Source: SHVO01 sp964576515
GTDB taxonomy: Bacteria > Pseudomonadota > Alphaproteobacteria > Rhodospirillales > Rhodospirillaceae
Length of the DNA: 64,000 bases
Assembly: GCA_964576515.1 (NCBI GenBank)
Contig: CAZNUW010000004.1
Location: forward strand, 186,001 to 250,000
Direction of reading: 5' to 3'
A program made the translations under genes and the position numbers. Below are positions 1 to 8,611 of the stretch, in pieces. The notes below the pieces were generated by a model. That model was not told the DNA's origin, made no database searches, and saw only the letters and a program-made list of their open reading frames with translations. Each line of letters opens with the position of its first letter. Positions within the stretch are counted from its first letter, which is position 1.

Positions 1-699
1 GTCGATGATGATCTCGTCGCCGTTCTCGGCCGCGCCGAGCAGCTCTTGCGGCGCGACGACCGCGGGAAGGCCCAAGCTGCGGGCGACGATGGCGGTATGG
101 CTCTCCACGCCGCCCAGCACGGTCACAAGCCCTGCGACGCGTTTGGGGTCGAGCATGGCGGTGTCGGCGGGCGACAGTTCGTCGGCGACGATCACCGCGT
201 TGGCGGGCAGATCGTCGAGGCCGGTGACGACGGCTTTGCCGAGGCTTTCCACCAAGCGGCGGCCGACCTCGCGGATATCGGCGATTCGCGCCGCCAGGTA
301 TTGATCGTCCATGGCGGCGAAGGCTTCGGCCATCAGGCCGATTTCCTTCATCACGGCGGCTTCGGCGTTGATGCGTTCGTCGGCGATGCGCTTTTGCACC
401 CCGCGCACCAGGCGCGATCCGCTCAGCATCTGTTGGTAGGCTTCAAGGAGATAACCGACCTCTTCACCCGCGGCGCCCGCCATGCGTTGCGCGCGCGCCT
501 GCAAGGCCTCGATGCGTCCCGCGGCATCGGCGGCGGCCTCCAGAACGCGGTCCTGTTCGGCGCGGAGCTTGGCGGCGGGGACGCGCCGCTCGCGCACCTG
601 GACGACAGCGTGCGAATCGTGACGGTGCACGACGCCCAGCGCGATGCCCGCGCCGGCGGCCACGCCCGCGAAGGCGCGTTCTCCCCGGCTATTCTTCAT
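1..699 (-). CDS. ptsI: Phosphoenolpyruvate-protein phosphotransferase (PTS enzyme I), N-terminal part
   Basis: Enzyme I takes phosphate from PEP and passes it to HPr in the cytoplasm. The gene runs off the left edge, so only 233 codons are present: the HPr-binding helical region and most of the swivelling phosphohistidine domain. The motif GGVESHTAIVARS is clear, and its His (about residue 201) is the expected phosphorylation site. The protein starts directly with the enzyme I fold and has no N-terminal GAF domain, so it is not a PtsP/EI-Ntr form. The chosen ATG at 699 lies inside the last codons of ptsH, giving an 11-base overlap that suggests translational coupling. It is the last gene of the regulatory PTS operon. 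The PEP-binding C-terminal barrel lies outside the window. Confidence 0.93.
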   Translation of the reverse strand, partial: MKNSRGERAFAGVAAGAGIALGVVHRHDSHAVVQVRERRVPAAKLRAEQDRVLEAAADAAGRIEALQARAQRMAGAAGEEVGYLLEAYQQMLSGSRLVRGVQKRIADERINAEAAVMKEIGLMAEAFAAMDDQYLAARIADIREVGRRLVESLGKAVVTGLDDLPANAVIVADELSPADTAMLDPKRVAGLVTVLGGVESHTAIVARSLGLPAVVAPQELLGAAENGDEIIID

Positions 700-961
700 C
701 GAATTTGTTGTTCACCAGCGTGCAGAGGGCGTCGAGCGCGCGCTCCGCCTCGGGGCCGCTCGCGCGGATCTCGATCGTGCAGCCGATCGCGGCGGCGAGC
801 ATCATCAGCCCCATGATGGACTTGCCAGAGACGTCGTTCTCGCCGCGCACCACGCGGACATCGGCGTTGTAAAGGCCCGCGGTCTTGCAAAACTTTGCCG
901 AGGCGCGCGCGTGCAGGCCTTTGGAGTTGCGGATTTCCACGGTGCGCGACAGCTCGCTCAT
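689..961 (-). CDS. ptsH: Phosphocarrier protein HPr
   Basis: This 90-residue phosphocarrier moves phosphate from enzyme I to EIIA. The motif GLHARA places the active His at residue 17, and the second signature GKSIMGLMML carries a Ser (residue 48) at the place where HPr kinase phosphorylates HPr in other bacteria. An HPr kinase gene is present in the same operon, so Ser phosphorylation is likely (inference). The ATG at 961 is chosen because the family starts just before the RTVEIRNSKG strand; a longer in-frame extension upstream lacks HPr homology and overlaps the EIIA gene. It lies 53 bases downstream of the EIIA gene and overlaps ptsI. Confidence 0.96.
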   Translation of the reverse strand: MSELSRTVEIRNSKGLHARASAKFCKTAGLYNADVRVVRGENDVSGKSIMGLMMLAAAIGCTIEIRASGPEAERALDALCTLVNNKFDEE

Positions 962-1014
962 GCCGGTCCTAAATCCTAGGGGTTGAAAACGGATACCGCC
1001 GGGGAGGGCGGATA

Positions 1015-1455
1015 TCAGCCGGACTTCTTGCGCGGTCCTTCCTGCGCGAGAAGTGAGGATGCGACGTTGATGTACTTGCGTCCAGCATCCTGTGCCTGCG
1101 CGACGGCCGCCTGGAGGGTTTCCGTCGTCCGGGCGGAGGCGAGCTTGATGAGCATCGGCAGGTTGACCCCGGCGATCACTTCGACGGGGGCGGTATCCAT
1201 GATGGAGATCGCGAGATTGGACGGCGTTCCGCCGAACATGTCGGTGAGCACGACGACGCCCGAGCCCGCATCGGTGGATTCGACCGCCTTGACGATGTCG
1301 GCGCGGCGTTTCTCCATGTCGTCTTCCGGCCCGATACACACCGTCGCGACCTGCGACTGTGGACCGACCACATGTTCCATCGCGGCGACGAGTTCGAGTG
1401 CGAGACGCCCGTGTGTGACGAGCACCAATCCGATCAACGGTTTCGATAAAGACAT
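1015..1455 (-). CDS. PTS EIIA component, mannose/sorbose family (regulatory)
   Basis: A 146-residue EIIA of the mannose family. The segment VLVTHGRLA holds the phosphorylatable His at residue 15, and LTDMFGGTPSN is the family's second signature. No EIIB or EIIC gene is present nearby, so the phosphorylation chain enzyme I to HPr to EIIA probably ends in regulation rather than sugar uptake, as known for many alphaproteobacteria. It sits between rapZ and ptsH on the same strand. The 190 bases upstream separate it from rapZ, so it may also have its own promoter, although I see no clear one. Confidence 0.93.
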   Translation of the reverse strand: MSLSKPLIGLVLVTHGRLALELVAAMEHVVGPQSQVATVCIGPEDDMEKRRADIVKAVESTDAGSGVVVLTDMFGGTPSNLAISIMDTAPVEVIAGVNLPMLIKLASARTTETLQAAVAQAQDAGRKYINVASSLLAQEGPRKKSG

Positions 1456-1645
1456 GGAGCGGACGCGTATCCTTAAGATCAGCGGACGGAGCCTGCTTCA
1501 AGCCGAGAGCGGCGGGCCGTTACGGGCCGGGCCGGTGGGCTGAAAGGCGGCGCAGCTTAGCCAATAGCGACGCGGGAAGCGACAGCTAGTTATTGTGACA
1601 ATCGGGTGGTTTTGGGCGCCGTTACGCTACCTGTGGGCGTGGCTG

Positions 1646-2542
1646 TTACCGGCGGCCCTGGACCTGGCCGGTGTTGATGTCGCGGTGGCGCGTCTCGGCG
1701 ACGATCCCGCGGCCCGCCAGCCATGTTTTCAGGCGCTCGACCATATAGACCGAGCGGTGCTGGCCGCCGGTGCATCCAATCGCGACCGTCAGGTAGCTTT
1801 TGCCCTCGGCCTCGTAGAGGGGCAGCAGGGGCTCCAGCAGCGCGGTTAGGTGCGCGATGAACGGGGTGAGCGCGGGATCCTGCTCGATATAGTCGCCGAC
1901 CGCGCGTTCCAGACCGGTCCGCGCCTTCAACTCCGGCACATAATGCGGGTTCTTCAGGAACCGGACGTCGAACACCAGATCGGCGTCGCGGGGCAGGCCG
2001 TGCCGGTAACCGAACGAGGTCAGGAAGATGCGCAAGGGCCGCTTCGCCGGTCCGCCGAACTGGCCGATCAGGATGCGCTTCAGATCGGCCGGCGCGAGAC
2101 GCGAGGTGTCGATCGCGAGATCGGCCTGTTCGCGCAACGACGTCAGCAACCGTCGCTCCGTTTCGATGGCCACGCCGACCGGAAGGTCGTCGGCCAGCGG
2201 ATGCGGGCGACGCGATTCCGTGTAGCGCTGCTGAAGAATCTCGGTGTCGCTGTCGAGGAACACCAGATCGATCGAGAGGGAGGCGTCGTCGCGCAGGGCC
2301 GAGATGCGGGCCATCAGACCCGGGCCGTCGAAGTCGCGCGTGCGCACATCGACCCCGATGGCGACGGGGCCATGATCGTGGCCGGCGGCGAACGAGCCGA
2401 GCAAGGCAAGGGGCAGATTGTCGACGGTCTCGAACCCGGCGTCCTCAAGAGCGCGCAACGCAAGACTTTTCCCGGCGCCGGACATGCCCGTGACGATCAC
2501 GACCTTCAACGGCGTCGGCGTCGCGGCGTCGCGGCTATTCAT
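1646..2542 (-). CDS. rapZ: RNase adapter / nucleotide-binding protein RapZ (YvcJ family)
   Basis: A 298-residue P-loop protein with Walker A GMSGAGKS at residues 19-26 and the family's C-terminal signature CTGGQHRSVYMVE. In E. coli RapZ binds small RNAs and steers RNase E; the role in alphaproteobacteria is less defined. An in-frame codon at 2563 would add seven residues, but the ATG at 2542 overlaps the hprK stop in the arrangement GATGAATAG, which favours it as the true, coupled start. The hprK-rapZ-EIIA-HPr order is common in alphaproteobacteria and links the protein to PTS-dependent regulation. Confidence 0.93.
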   Translation of the reverse strand: MNSRDAATPTPLKVVIVTGMSGAGKSLALRALEDAGFETVDNLPLALLGSFAAGHDHGPVAIGVDVRTRDFDGPGLMARISALRDDASLSIDLVFLDSDTEILQQRYTESRRPHPLADDLPVGVAIETERRLLTSLREQADLAIDTSRLAPADLKRILIGQFGGPAKRPLRIFLTSFGYRHGLPRDADLVFDVRFLKNPHYVPELKARTGLERAVGDYIEQDPALTPFIAHLTALLEPLLPLYEAEGKSYLTVAIGCTGGQHRSVYMVERLKTWLAGRGIVAETRHRDINTGQVQGRR

Positions 2543-2990
2543 CGACGGACTCCTTGCCGGCATCGATGACGACGCGTCCGGCCAGCGCCTCGGCCACCAG
2601 ACGCACTTTCGCGTCGGCGGAGGCGTGCGTCGGATCGACCTGCATCCAGGCGACGTGGATGCCGGACATTTCCTCGGAGGTCTTTTCGGGCAGGCGCGCG
2701 ATGTCCGCGCCGTCGACGAGATCGACGATCAGCCCCAGACGCGCCTCGGCGCGATGCGGCGTGCGTAAGATGCCCAGCCCGCGCACCTCCATCTGGCCCG
2801 CGATTGTCGCGGGCGCGCGCAGCGTGATCTCGCCGCCGGCCGCCTCGACCTCGCAGTAGTCGTCGGACACCAGCGTCGCGCCGCGGTCCATCAGGCGCAG
2901 CGCAAGGTCGGACTTGCCCGCTCCTGACGGTCCCCTGATTAGGACGCCGGTCTGTCCGATATATACGCATGTCCCGTGGATTTTCCCCAT
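2535..2990 (-). CDS. hprK: HPr kinase/phosphorylase, short alphaproteobacterial form
   Basis: A 151-residue protein equal to only the C-terminal catalytic domain of Gram-positive HPr kinase. Walker A is GPSGAGKS at residues 20-27, and the family signature MEVRGLGIL follows near residue 88. It phosphorylates and dephosphorylates a serine of HPr in the cytoplasm. It is the first gene of the operon and reads away from the AEC transporter gene. In many relatives it directly follows the sensor kinase gene chvG; here chvG lies about 9.4 kb away, so the usual cluster is split. The end overlaps rapZ by eight bases. Confidence 0.94.
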   Translation of the reverse strand: MGKIHGTCVYIGQTGVLIRGPSGAGKSDLALRLMDRGATLVSDDYCEVEAAGGEITLRAPATIAGQMEVRGLGILRTPHRAEARLGLIVDLVDGADIARLPEKTSEEMSGIHVAWMQVDPTHASADAKVRLVAEALAGRVVIDAGKESVDE

Positions 2991-3041
2991 ACGGGCGAAG
3001 GTGACGGCCTCCGGGCCGCCCTGTCAATCGCCACCGGCGGT

Positions 3042-3965
3042 ATGATATGGCTTTGTCTCCCACAAGTTCACGCGCCGCGCCCCTTGCTTCAGCAAATCTT
3101 CACAATCATCGCGCCCGTCCTGGTCATGGCCGCCATCGGCTTTGTCTGGGTCCGGATGCGCCTGCCGTTCGACAACAACACGGTCACCGACGTCATCGTG
3201 AACGCCGGTGCGCCATGCCTGTTGTTCTCGACGCTTTTGATGCGCCGCCCCGATCCGGCGGCCTTGGGCGAAGTCGCGATGGTCGGCGTGGCCATGCTGG
3301 CCATTGTCGGCGGTCTTGCGGCGGTGTTTCTAAAGCTCACGCGCATGGAGATGCGAACCTATTGGCCCGCGCTGGTCTTCCCCAATTCGGGCAACATGGG
3401 CCTGCCGTTGTGCCTGCTGGCTTTCGGCGAGACGGGGCTGTCGCTCGCCATCGCGTTCTTCTGCGCCATGACCATTTTCCAATTCACGATCGGCCAGGGC
3501 GTGGCCTCCGGCCGCATCCATCCGTCGCTTGTGTTCCGCAACCCGATCCTGTGGAGCATCGTCATTGCGCTGACATGTTTGTTCACCGACGTGACGCCGC
3601 CCGAATGGATCATGACCACGACCGATACGATCGGCGGCGTGGTTGTGCCCTTGATGTTGATGTCGCTCGGAACATCGCTTGCGCGTCTGCGCATCGTGAC
3701 GTTCACGCGAAGCCTGGGATTGTCGCTGTTGCGGCTGGGCCTCGGTTTCGGCGTTGGCCTTTTACTGGTCGCGGCCTTCGATCTCGAAGGGCCGGTGCGT
3801 GGCGTCGTTTTGATCCAGTCGTCGATGCCGACGGCCGTGTTCTCGTACCTCTTCGCCCTGCGTTACGGTGGAAAGCACGAGGAGATCGGGGCGATGGTGG
3901 TTCTGTCCACATTGATCGCCTTCTTGTCCCTCCCGCTCCTTATGGGTTTCGTCCTGCAGGGGTAA
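3042..3965 (+). CDS. AEC-family (auxin efflux carrier-like) transporter
   Basis: A polytopic inner-membrane protein of about 307 residues with roughly ten hydrophobic segments. The middle motif FPNSGNMGLPL and the C-terminal segment IQSSMPTAVFSYLFA are typical of AEC carriers, which export or import small organic acids; the substrate cannot be read from sequence. An in-frame start at 2976 would overlap the divergent hprK gene, so ATG 3042 is used; a TTG at 3084 just before the first helix is also possible. No operon partner is seen. Expression may share the short hprK upstream region. Confidence 0.85.
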   Translation: MIWLCLPQVHAPRPLLQQIFTIIAPVLVMAAIGFVWVRMRLPFDNNTVTDVIVNAGAPCLLFSTLLMRRPDPAALGEVAMVGVAMLAIVGGLAAVFLKLTRMEMRTYWPALVFPNSGNMGLPLCLLAFGETGLSLAIAFFCAMTIFQFTIGQGVASGRIHPSLVFRNPILWSIVIALTCLFTDVTPPEWIMTTTDTIGGVVVPLMLMSLGTSLARLRIVTFTRSLGLSLLRLGLGFGVGLLLVAAFDLEGPVRGVVLIQSSMPTAVFSYLFALRYGGKHEEIGAMVVLSTLIAFLSLPLLMGFVLQG

Positions 3966-4055
3966 GCCCCGTTACGATTGTATTGCACAGGGTCTTTCCC
4001 CCGTGTCGGAATCGGCTACAGTGCTGCCCTTCAATTCCAGAGAGGGGAGGCACTC

Positions 4056-5282
4056 ATGCGAACCTTGAAATTCACCGCCGCCGTTGCGTTCGCCGCCGCG
4101 GTCGGACTTGCCGCGCCCGCCACCGCGCAGAACCTTGTGTTCGAGGGTGGACGCGTCATCGTCGGCGACGGCAGCGCGCCGATCGAGAACGGCGCCGTCG
4201 TCGTCGAGAACGGTAAAATCACGCAGGTCGGCCCCGCCGCCGGCGTGAAGGCGCCCGCCGGCGCCACGCGCATCGACGCGAAGGGCAAAACGATCATGCC
4301 GACCCTGATCGACACCCACGTCCACCTGAGCCAGACGGCTGACGGCCTGCGCGCCGATTTCGCGCGCCGCGCCTACTTCGGCATTAGCGCCGCGATGAGC
4401 CTCGGCATCGATAACACCGATGGTCCTTTCCAATACCGTGCCGCGCAGCCGGCCGCGTCGCCGCGCTACTTCACCGCCGGCCGCGGCATCACGACGCCGG
4501 AGCCGGGCCGCGGTCAGGAGCCGTATTGGATCACCTCGCCGGCCGAAGCCACCAAGGCTGTGAGCGAACTGGCGGCGAAGAAAGTCGACATCGTGAAAAT
4601 CTGGGTCGATGACCGCGACGGCAAATACAAGAAGATGACCGCCGACCTGTACGGCCCGATCATCGCCGAGGCGCACAAGAACAAGCTGCGTGTCACGGCG
4701 CACATCTTCGACCTCGCCGACGCGAAGGGCCTGCTGCGCGCCGACCTCGACGCCTTTGCCCACGGTGTGCGCGACGGCGACGTGGACGACGAGTTCATGG
4801 GGCTGTTGAAGCAGAAGCCGAACTTCGTCCTGAACCCGAACATGGGCGCGCGCGGCGCGGTCGCCGACGTCTCATGGCTCAAGGCCGCGCTGCCGGCCGC
4901 CGAGTACGCGAAGGTCGAAGCCGGCAACGTCGCGAACCCCACCGCCGCCGCCGGTCACGCCATCCAGGCGCGCAACCTCAAAAAGATGGCCGACGCGGGC
5001 ACGATCATTGTCATGGGCACGGACGGCAATACACCCTACGCGCCGCATTTCGAGATGGAAGACATGGCGCTCGCGGGCCTCTCGAATATGAAGGTCATCG
5101 TCTCGGCCACGGGCGACGCGGCGAAGTGGCTGCGCATCCCGGACGCGGGCACCCTGGCCGTCGGCAAGACCGCCGATATCCTGGTGCTCGACGCCAACCC
5201 GCTCGACGACATCAAGAACACCCGCAAGATCAACGCCGTCTATCTGAAGGGCGTTGCGGTGGACCGTAAGGCGTATCCTTAA
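4056..5282 (+). CDS. Exported amidohydrolase-family protein
   Basis: A 408-residue metal-dependent hydrolase. It has a signal peptide ending near AAPATAQ (residue 25), the HxH metal motif DTHVH at H88/H90, a metal-ligand region around TAHIF, the late motif MGTDGN and the family's C-terminal ADILVLDANPLDD strand. It is therefore a periplasmic amidohydrolase of the imidazolonepropionase/prolidase-like group; the substrate is unknown. The start is set by a strong purine-rich ribosome site (AGAGGGGAGG) just before ATG 4056. A strong terminator follows. A second exported member of the same superfamily lies at 23764-25098. Confidence 0.85.
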   Translation: MRTLKFTAAVAFAAAVGLAAPATAQNLVFEGGRVIVGDGSAPIENGAVVVENGKITQVGPAAGVKAPAGATRIDAKGKTIMPTLIDTHVHLSQTADGLRADFARRAYFGISAAMSLGIDNTDGPFQYRAAQPAASPRYFTAGRGITTPEPGRGQEPYWITSPAEATKAVSELAAKKVDIVKIWVDDRDGKYKKMTADLYGPIIAEAHKNKLRVTAHIFDLADAKGLLRADLDAFAHGVRDGDVDDEFMGLLKQKPNFVLNPNMGARGAVADVSWLKAALPAAEYAKVEAGNVANPTAAAGHAIQARNLKKMADAGTIIVMGTDGNTPYAPHFEMEDMALAGLSNMKVIVSATGDAAKWLRIPDAGTLAVGKTADILVLDANPLDDIKNTRKINAVYLKGVAVDRKAYP

Positions 5283-5305
5283 AGTTCGCCCGACCGAACA
5301 CCATG

Positions 5306-5345
5306 AACGCCGCGCGGCGCCGTCACGCCGCGCGGCGTTTTCTTT
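5306..5345 (+). terminator. Rho-independent terminator after the amidohydrolase gene
   Basis: GC-rich inverted repeat (AACGCCGCGCG ... CGCGCGGCGTT) followed by TTTCTTTT, 24 bases after the amidohydrolase stop. It probably isolates that gene from the EamA exporter. Confidence 0.85.
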
Positions 5346-5479
5346 TGGCCCCCTTCTTTTTGGCCCCCTTTCTTGGCTATGCCGGGCGCGCAGCCCTGGC
5401 TTGACGGAACCGCCGCTCACGTTCCGCCGGCAAAACGGGTAAGAAGGGCGTCCCCAAATCCCACCCGGACCTGTCCGCC

Positions 5480-6379
5480 GTGACATCCCGCTCGCTTCCG
5501 CTTTCGCATATTCTGCTGGCCCTCGCGGTGGTCGCCGTGTGGGGCACCAATTTCGTCGTCATCAAGACGACCCTGAACGACCTGCCGCCGTTGCTGTTCG
5601 CCTGTCTGCGGTTTGTCTTCGTGTTTTTTCCGGCCGCGCTGTTCATCAAGCGCCCGTCGGTGCCGTGGAAGCAACTGGCGGCCTACAGCTTGTTGATCAG
5701 CGTGGGGCAGTTCGGCTTCCTCTATATCGCAGTGAAGCAACACATCTCGCCCGGGCTCGCCTCGCTGGTGGTGCAGATGCAGGTGTTCTTCACCATCGGT
5801 CTTTCGATCTGGCTGACGCGTGAGAAGGTCCGCCCCTTCCAGTGGCTGGCCATGCTGGTCGCCGTGGGCGGTGTGGCGGTTATCGCGGTGTTCACCGACG
5901 GTAGCGCGACGATGCTGGGCCTCTGCCTCGTGTTGCTGGCCGGCGCAAGTTGGGCGGGCGGCAATACGGTGGCCCGGCAAGCCGGTCAGGTCGACATGCT
6001 GTCCTATGTGGTCTGGGCCAGCGCCTTCGCGATCCCGCCCTTGATCGTCCTGTCGTTTATTTTCGACGGCTGGCCGGCGATCCATGACGGTTTGACGCAC
6101 GCCGGGATCGGCACGTGGGCGGGCGTCTTGTGGCAGTCGGCGGGCAATACCCTGTTCGGCTATACCGCTTGGGGCTGGCTGCTCGCGCGCCATCCGGCGG
6201 CGACGATCGCGCCGGTGTCCTTGCTGGTGCCGGTTTTCGGCATCGGCGCGTCGGTCGCGCTCTTGGGCGAAAGCCTGCCCCTGTGGAAGATCGTTGCCTG
6301 CGGACTTATTATCTCCGGCCTCGCCTTCAACACCCTGTGGCCGAAGTTCTTCGCAGCCAAAACACCGGCCGTGTCATAA
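5480..6379 (+). CDS. EamA/DMT-family permease
   Basis: A 299-residue inner-membrane protein with two EamA repeats, about ten transmembrane helices in all. The early motif VWGTNFVVIK and the second-half motif AASWAGG-like segment (LLAGASWAGGNTVAR) match the drug/metabolite transporter group, closest in character to EamA exporters of cysteine pathway metabolites; the substrate is not certain. It starts with GTG at 5480. No partner gene is adjacent; chrA follows after 39 bases on the same strand, so they may be co-transcribed. Confidence 0.88.
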   Translation: MTSRSLPLSHILLALAVVAVWGTNFVVIKTTLNDLPPLLFACLRFVFVFFPAALFIKRPSVPWKQLAAYSLLISVGQFGFLYIAVKQHISPGLASLVVQMQVFFTIGLSIWLTREKVRPFQWLAMLVAVGGVAVIAVFTDGSATMLGLCLVLLAGASWAGGNTVARQAGQVDMLSYVVWASAFAIPPLIVLSFIFDGWPAIHDGLTHAGIGTWAGVLWQSAGNTLFGYTAWGWLLARHPAATIAPVSLLVPVFGIGASVALLGESLPLWKIVACGLIISGLAFNTLWPKFFAAKTPAVS

Positions 6380-6418
6380 GATCGGGCGGCCCGCAGCCGC
6401 CTTGGACTTAACGCACCC

Positions 6419-7618
6419 TTGTCCGACGATCTTTCTTCCTCTCGCTCTCCCGCCGCGCGAACGGCCGAGGTCTTCGCCGCTTTCCTAAAGCTGGGCTTGG
6501 TCTCATTCGGCGGACCCGCCGCGCATCTTGGGTATTTCAACGCGGAATTCGTCGTTCGCCGTAAATGGCTGAGCGCGGCGGCCTATGCCGAGATCGTCGC
6601 GTTGTGCCAATTCCTGCCGGGACCGGCGAGCAGTCAGGCGGGTATGGCCTTGGGATTGGCGCGCGCGGGTCTCCCCGGCGCGGCGGCGGCGTGGTTTGGT
6701 TTTACATTGCCTTCGGCGCTGCTGATGGCGGCGTTCGCTTATGCCGTCGGGACCGCCGCCGATCTTTCGGCCGCGCCATGGCTGCACGGGTTGAAGATCG
6801 CGGCCGTCGCCGTCGTCGCCCAGGCGGTCGTGACGATGGCCCGCGCGCTGTGCCCGGACCTGCGGCGCGCGAGTATCGCCGCCGCGGGCGCGGGCGTTGC
6901 GATCCTGATCCCGTCGGCGGCCGGACAGATCGGCGCGATTGCCCTGGGCGGCCTCCTGGGGTGGCTTTGGCTGAAGACCGCCGCATCCGACGATCTTCCG
7001 GATCCGCCGTTGACGGTCCCGCGCGGCGTGGCCGTCGCGGCGCTCGGCGTCTTTTTCCTGTTGCTTGTCCTTCTTCCGCTGGCGAAAGCGGGCGGAGGCC
7101 TATCCGCCGCGCTGTTCGACAGTTTCTATCGCGCCGGCGCGCTGGTTTTCGGCGGCGGGCATGTCGTGTTGCCGCTTCTGGAACGCGCGGTCGTGCCACC
7201 CGGATGGATCGATCCACATACATTCCTGGCGGGATACGGCGCGGCGCAGGCGGTGCCGGGGCCGTTGTTCACCTTCGCCGCCTTCCTGGGCGCGCATATC
7301 GGCGGCGCGGAGTTCGCGCTCCTGTGCCTGGTCGCGATCTTCCTGCCGTCGTTTCTGCTGGTGGTGGGGGTCGCGCCGTTCTGGCGTGCGGTGCGCGGGC
7401 ATGCGCCGGTCCGCGCGGCGCTCACCGGCGTCAACGCGGCGGTCGTCGGCCTGCTCGCGGCGGCGTTCTACGATCCCATCGCGACGCGCGCGATTACAGG
7501 CCTTTGGGACATCGGCCTTGCATGCGCGCTTTTCGCGTTGTTGATGGCGGCGCGCGCGCCGTCGTGGCTGGTGGTGCTGCTCGGCGCCGGGGCGTCGTCG
7601 GCGGTGGCGCTTATTTAG
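6419..7618 (+). CDS. chrA: Chromate transporter ChrA (two-domain CHR family)
   Basis: A 399-residue protein made of two homologous CHR halves. The first has FGGPAAHLGYF and FLPGPASSQAGM; the second has LVFGGGHVVLPLL and AVPGPLFTFAAFLG, the expected conserved motifs. CHR proteins export chromate across the inner membrane; some have other roles, so chromate resistance is inferred from family only. It starts with TTG at 6419. No chrB regulator is nearby. Its stop overlaps the stop of the convergent lipoprotein gene by four bases. Confidence 0.92.
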   Translation: MSDDLSSSRSPAARTAEVFAAFLKLGLVSFGGPAAHLGYFNAEFVVRRKWLSAAAYAEIVALCQFLPGPASSQAGMALGLARAGLPGAAAAWFGFTLPSALLMAAFAYAVGTAADLSAAPWLHGLKIAAVAVVAQAVVTMARALCPDLRRASIAAAGAGVAILIPSAAGQIGAIALGGLLGWLWLKTAASDDLPDPPLTVPRGVAVAALGVFFLLLVLLPLAKAGGGLSAALFDSFYRAGALVFGGGHVVLPLLERAVVPPGWIDPHTFLAGYGAAQAVPGPLFTFAAFLGAHIGGAEFALLCLVAIFLPSFLLVVGVAPFWRAVRGHAPVRAALTGVNAAVVGLLAAAFYDPIATRAITGLWDIGLACALFALLMAARAPSWLVVLLGAGASSAVALI

Positions 7619-8466
7619 CGCTCGCTCGGCGGCGTTTCGGCCTCGGCCTCCGCCACGGGCACGGCGGCGGGTTCCTCCACGGCCGGCGCTTCCACGGCTT
7701 GAGCGTCCATGCCTTGAACGTCCACGGCTTGAACCTCCATGGACGGCGCGACGGCGGCGGGGGCATCTTGCGCGAGGATCGTGGCGAGCGGTGTCGCAAC
7801 GGTCACCGCGTCAAAGAGCTGATCGGCGATCGTCTCGCGGCGCGGAAGGGGCGCTACGTCCTCTTCCTCGATCGCGGCGGTTTTCACGTCTTCGACTTTC
7901 GGCTGGATGGCGATGCCGGGCGGCAGCGACAGCACGACCTCGACCTTCACCGGCTCGATCTTGGCTTCTTTCTTTTCCTCGACCGGCGGGGCGGCCGCGA
8001 TCTTGGGTTCCTGCGGCACCGAGTAGTCGGGCACGACGCGCGCCTGCGGCCCCATGATCACGAGCACGCGCTGCGCAAGGGCGAGCGGCGTGGCTTCGCG
8101 TTGGGTCACCGACAGCATATCGCCGTTCTCCTTGCGGATGATGTATTCCCATCCGGTGGTGTCGCGCGCGGCGTGTTCGAGGGCATTGCCCAGCATGCCG
8201 CCGACGGTGGTTCCGCCCACCGCGGCAAGCGCGGAATTCGCGTATTCGGCGCCGAGCACGCCGCCGACGGCGCCGCCGGTCACGGTGCCGATACTGCCGT
8301 TGGCGCTGATCTTCACTTCGCGGTAGCCGATGATGGCGCCTTGCTCGACCCTATTCGCAAGCTGCACGGCGTTGCTGGAATAGGTGTTGGGCGAATAGTT
8401 CGGCGCGCACGCGCTTAAGGTGAGCGCGCTGACGGCCGCCAGTGGGAAAAGTATCGAGGTACGCAT
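7615..8466 (-). CDS. Lipoprotein with glycine-zipper (SlyB/17-kDa antigen-like) domain and Pro/Glu-rich tail
   Basis: A 283-residue lipoprotein. The lipobox LSAC puts the lipidated Cys at residue 20. Next comes a glycine-zipper segment (GTVTGGAVGGVLG and later GGTTVGGMLGNAL), as in outer-membrane SlyB-like proteins, then a basic and acidic linker and a Val/Ala/Gln/Glu-rich C-terminus with short tandem repeats. It probably sits in the outer membrane. The C-terminal half from about residue 150 is not a known domain to me. The gene stands alone and is convergent with chrA. Confidence 0.85.
   Translation of the reverse strand: MRTSILFPLAAVSALTLSACAPNYSPNTYSSNAVQLANRVEQGAIIGYREVKISANGSIGTVTGGAVGGVLGAEYANSALAAVGGTTVGGMLGNALEHAARDTTGWEYIIRKENGDMLSVTQREATPLALAQRVLVIMGPQARVVPDYSVPQEPKIAAAPPVEEKKEAKIEPVKVEVVLSLPPGIAIQPKVEDVKTAAIEEEDVAPLPRRETIADQLFDAVTVATPLATILAQDAPAAVAPSMEVQAVDVQGMDAQAVEAPAVEEPAAVPVAEAEAETPPSER
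7691..7750. repeat. 15-bp imperfect tandem repeat inside the glycine-zipper lipoprotein gene
   Basis: Four consecutive 15-base units beginning TCCA (TCCACGGCTTGAGCG, TCCATGCCTTGAACG and variants), the fourth more diverged. On the minus strand they encode pentapeptides of the form V/A-Q-A/G-V/M-D/E. Unit changes would keep frame and alter tail length. Confidence 0.75.
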
Positions 8467-8611
8467 GTGGATTCCCCCTTACGTCATCGGATCATTTTGA
8501 AACTGCATTACGCCATTGATGATGCGCCTGATGACCTTAAAAAGTGTCAATATTCCGGCGCACGCTCAAAAAAATGACGACCGTGTCACGCGTGCGCGCG
8601 ATCGCATTCGC

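Noticed and set aside
6565..8418. A 617-codon plus-strand open frame over chrA and the lipoprotein gene
   Set aside because: Arg/Gly-rich composition typical of a wrong frame, and it covers two real genes on both strands.
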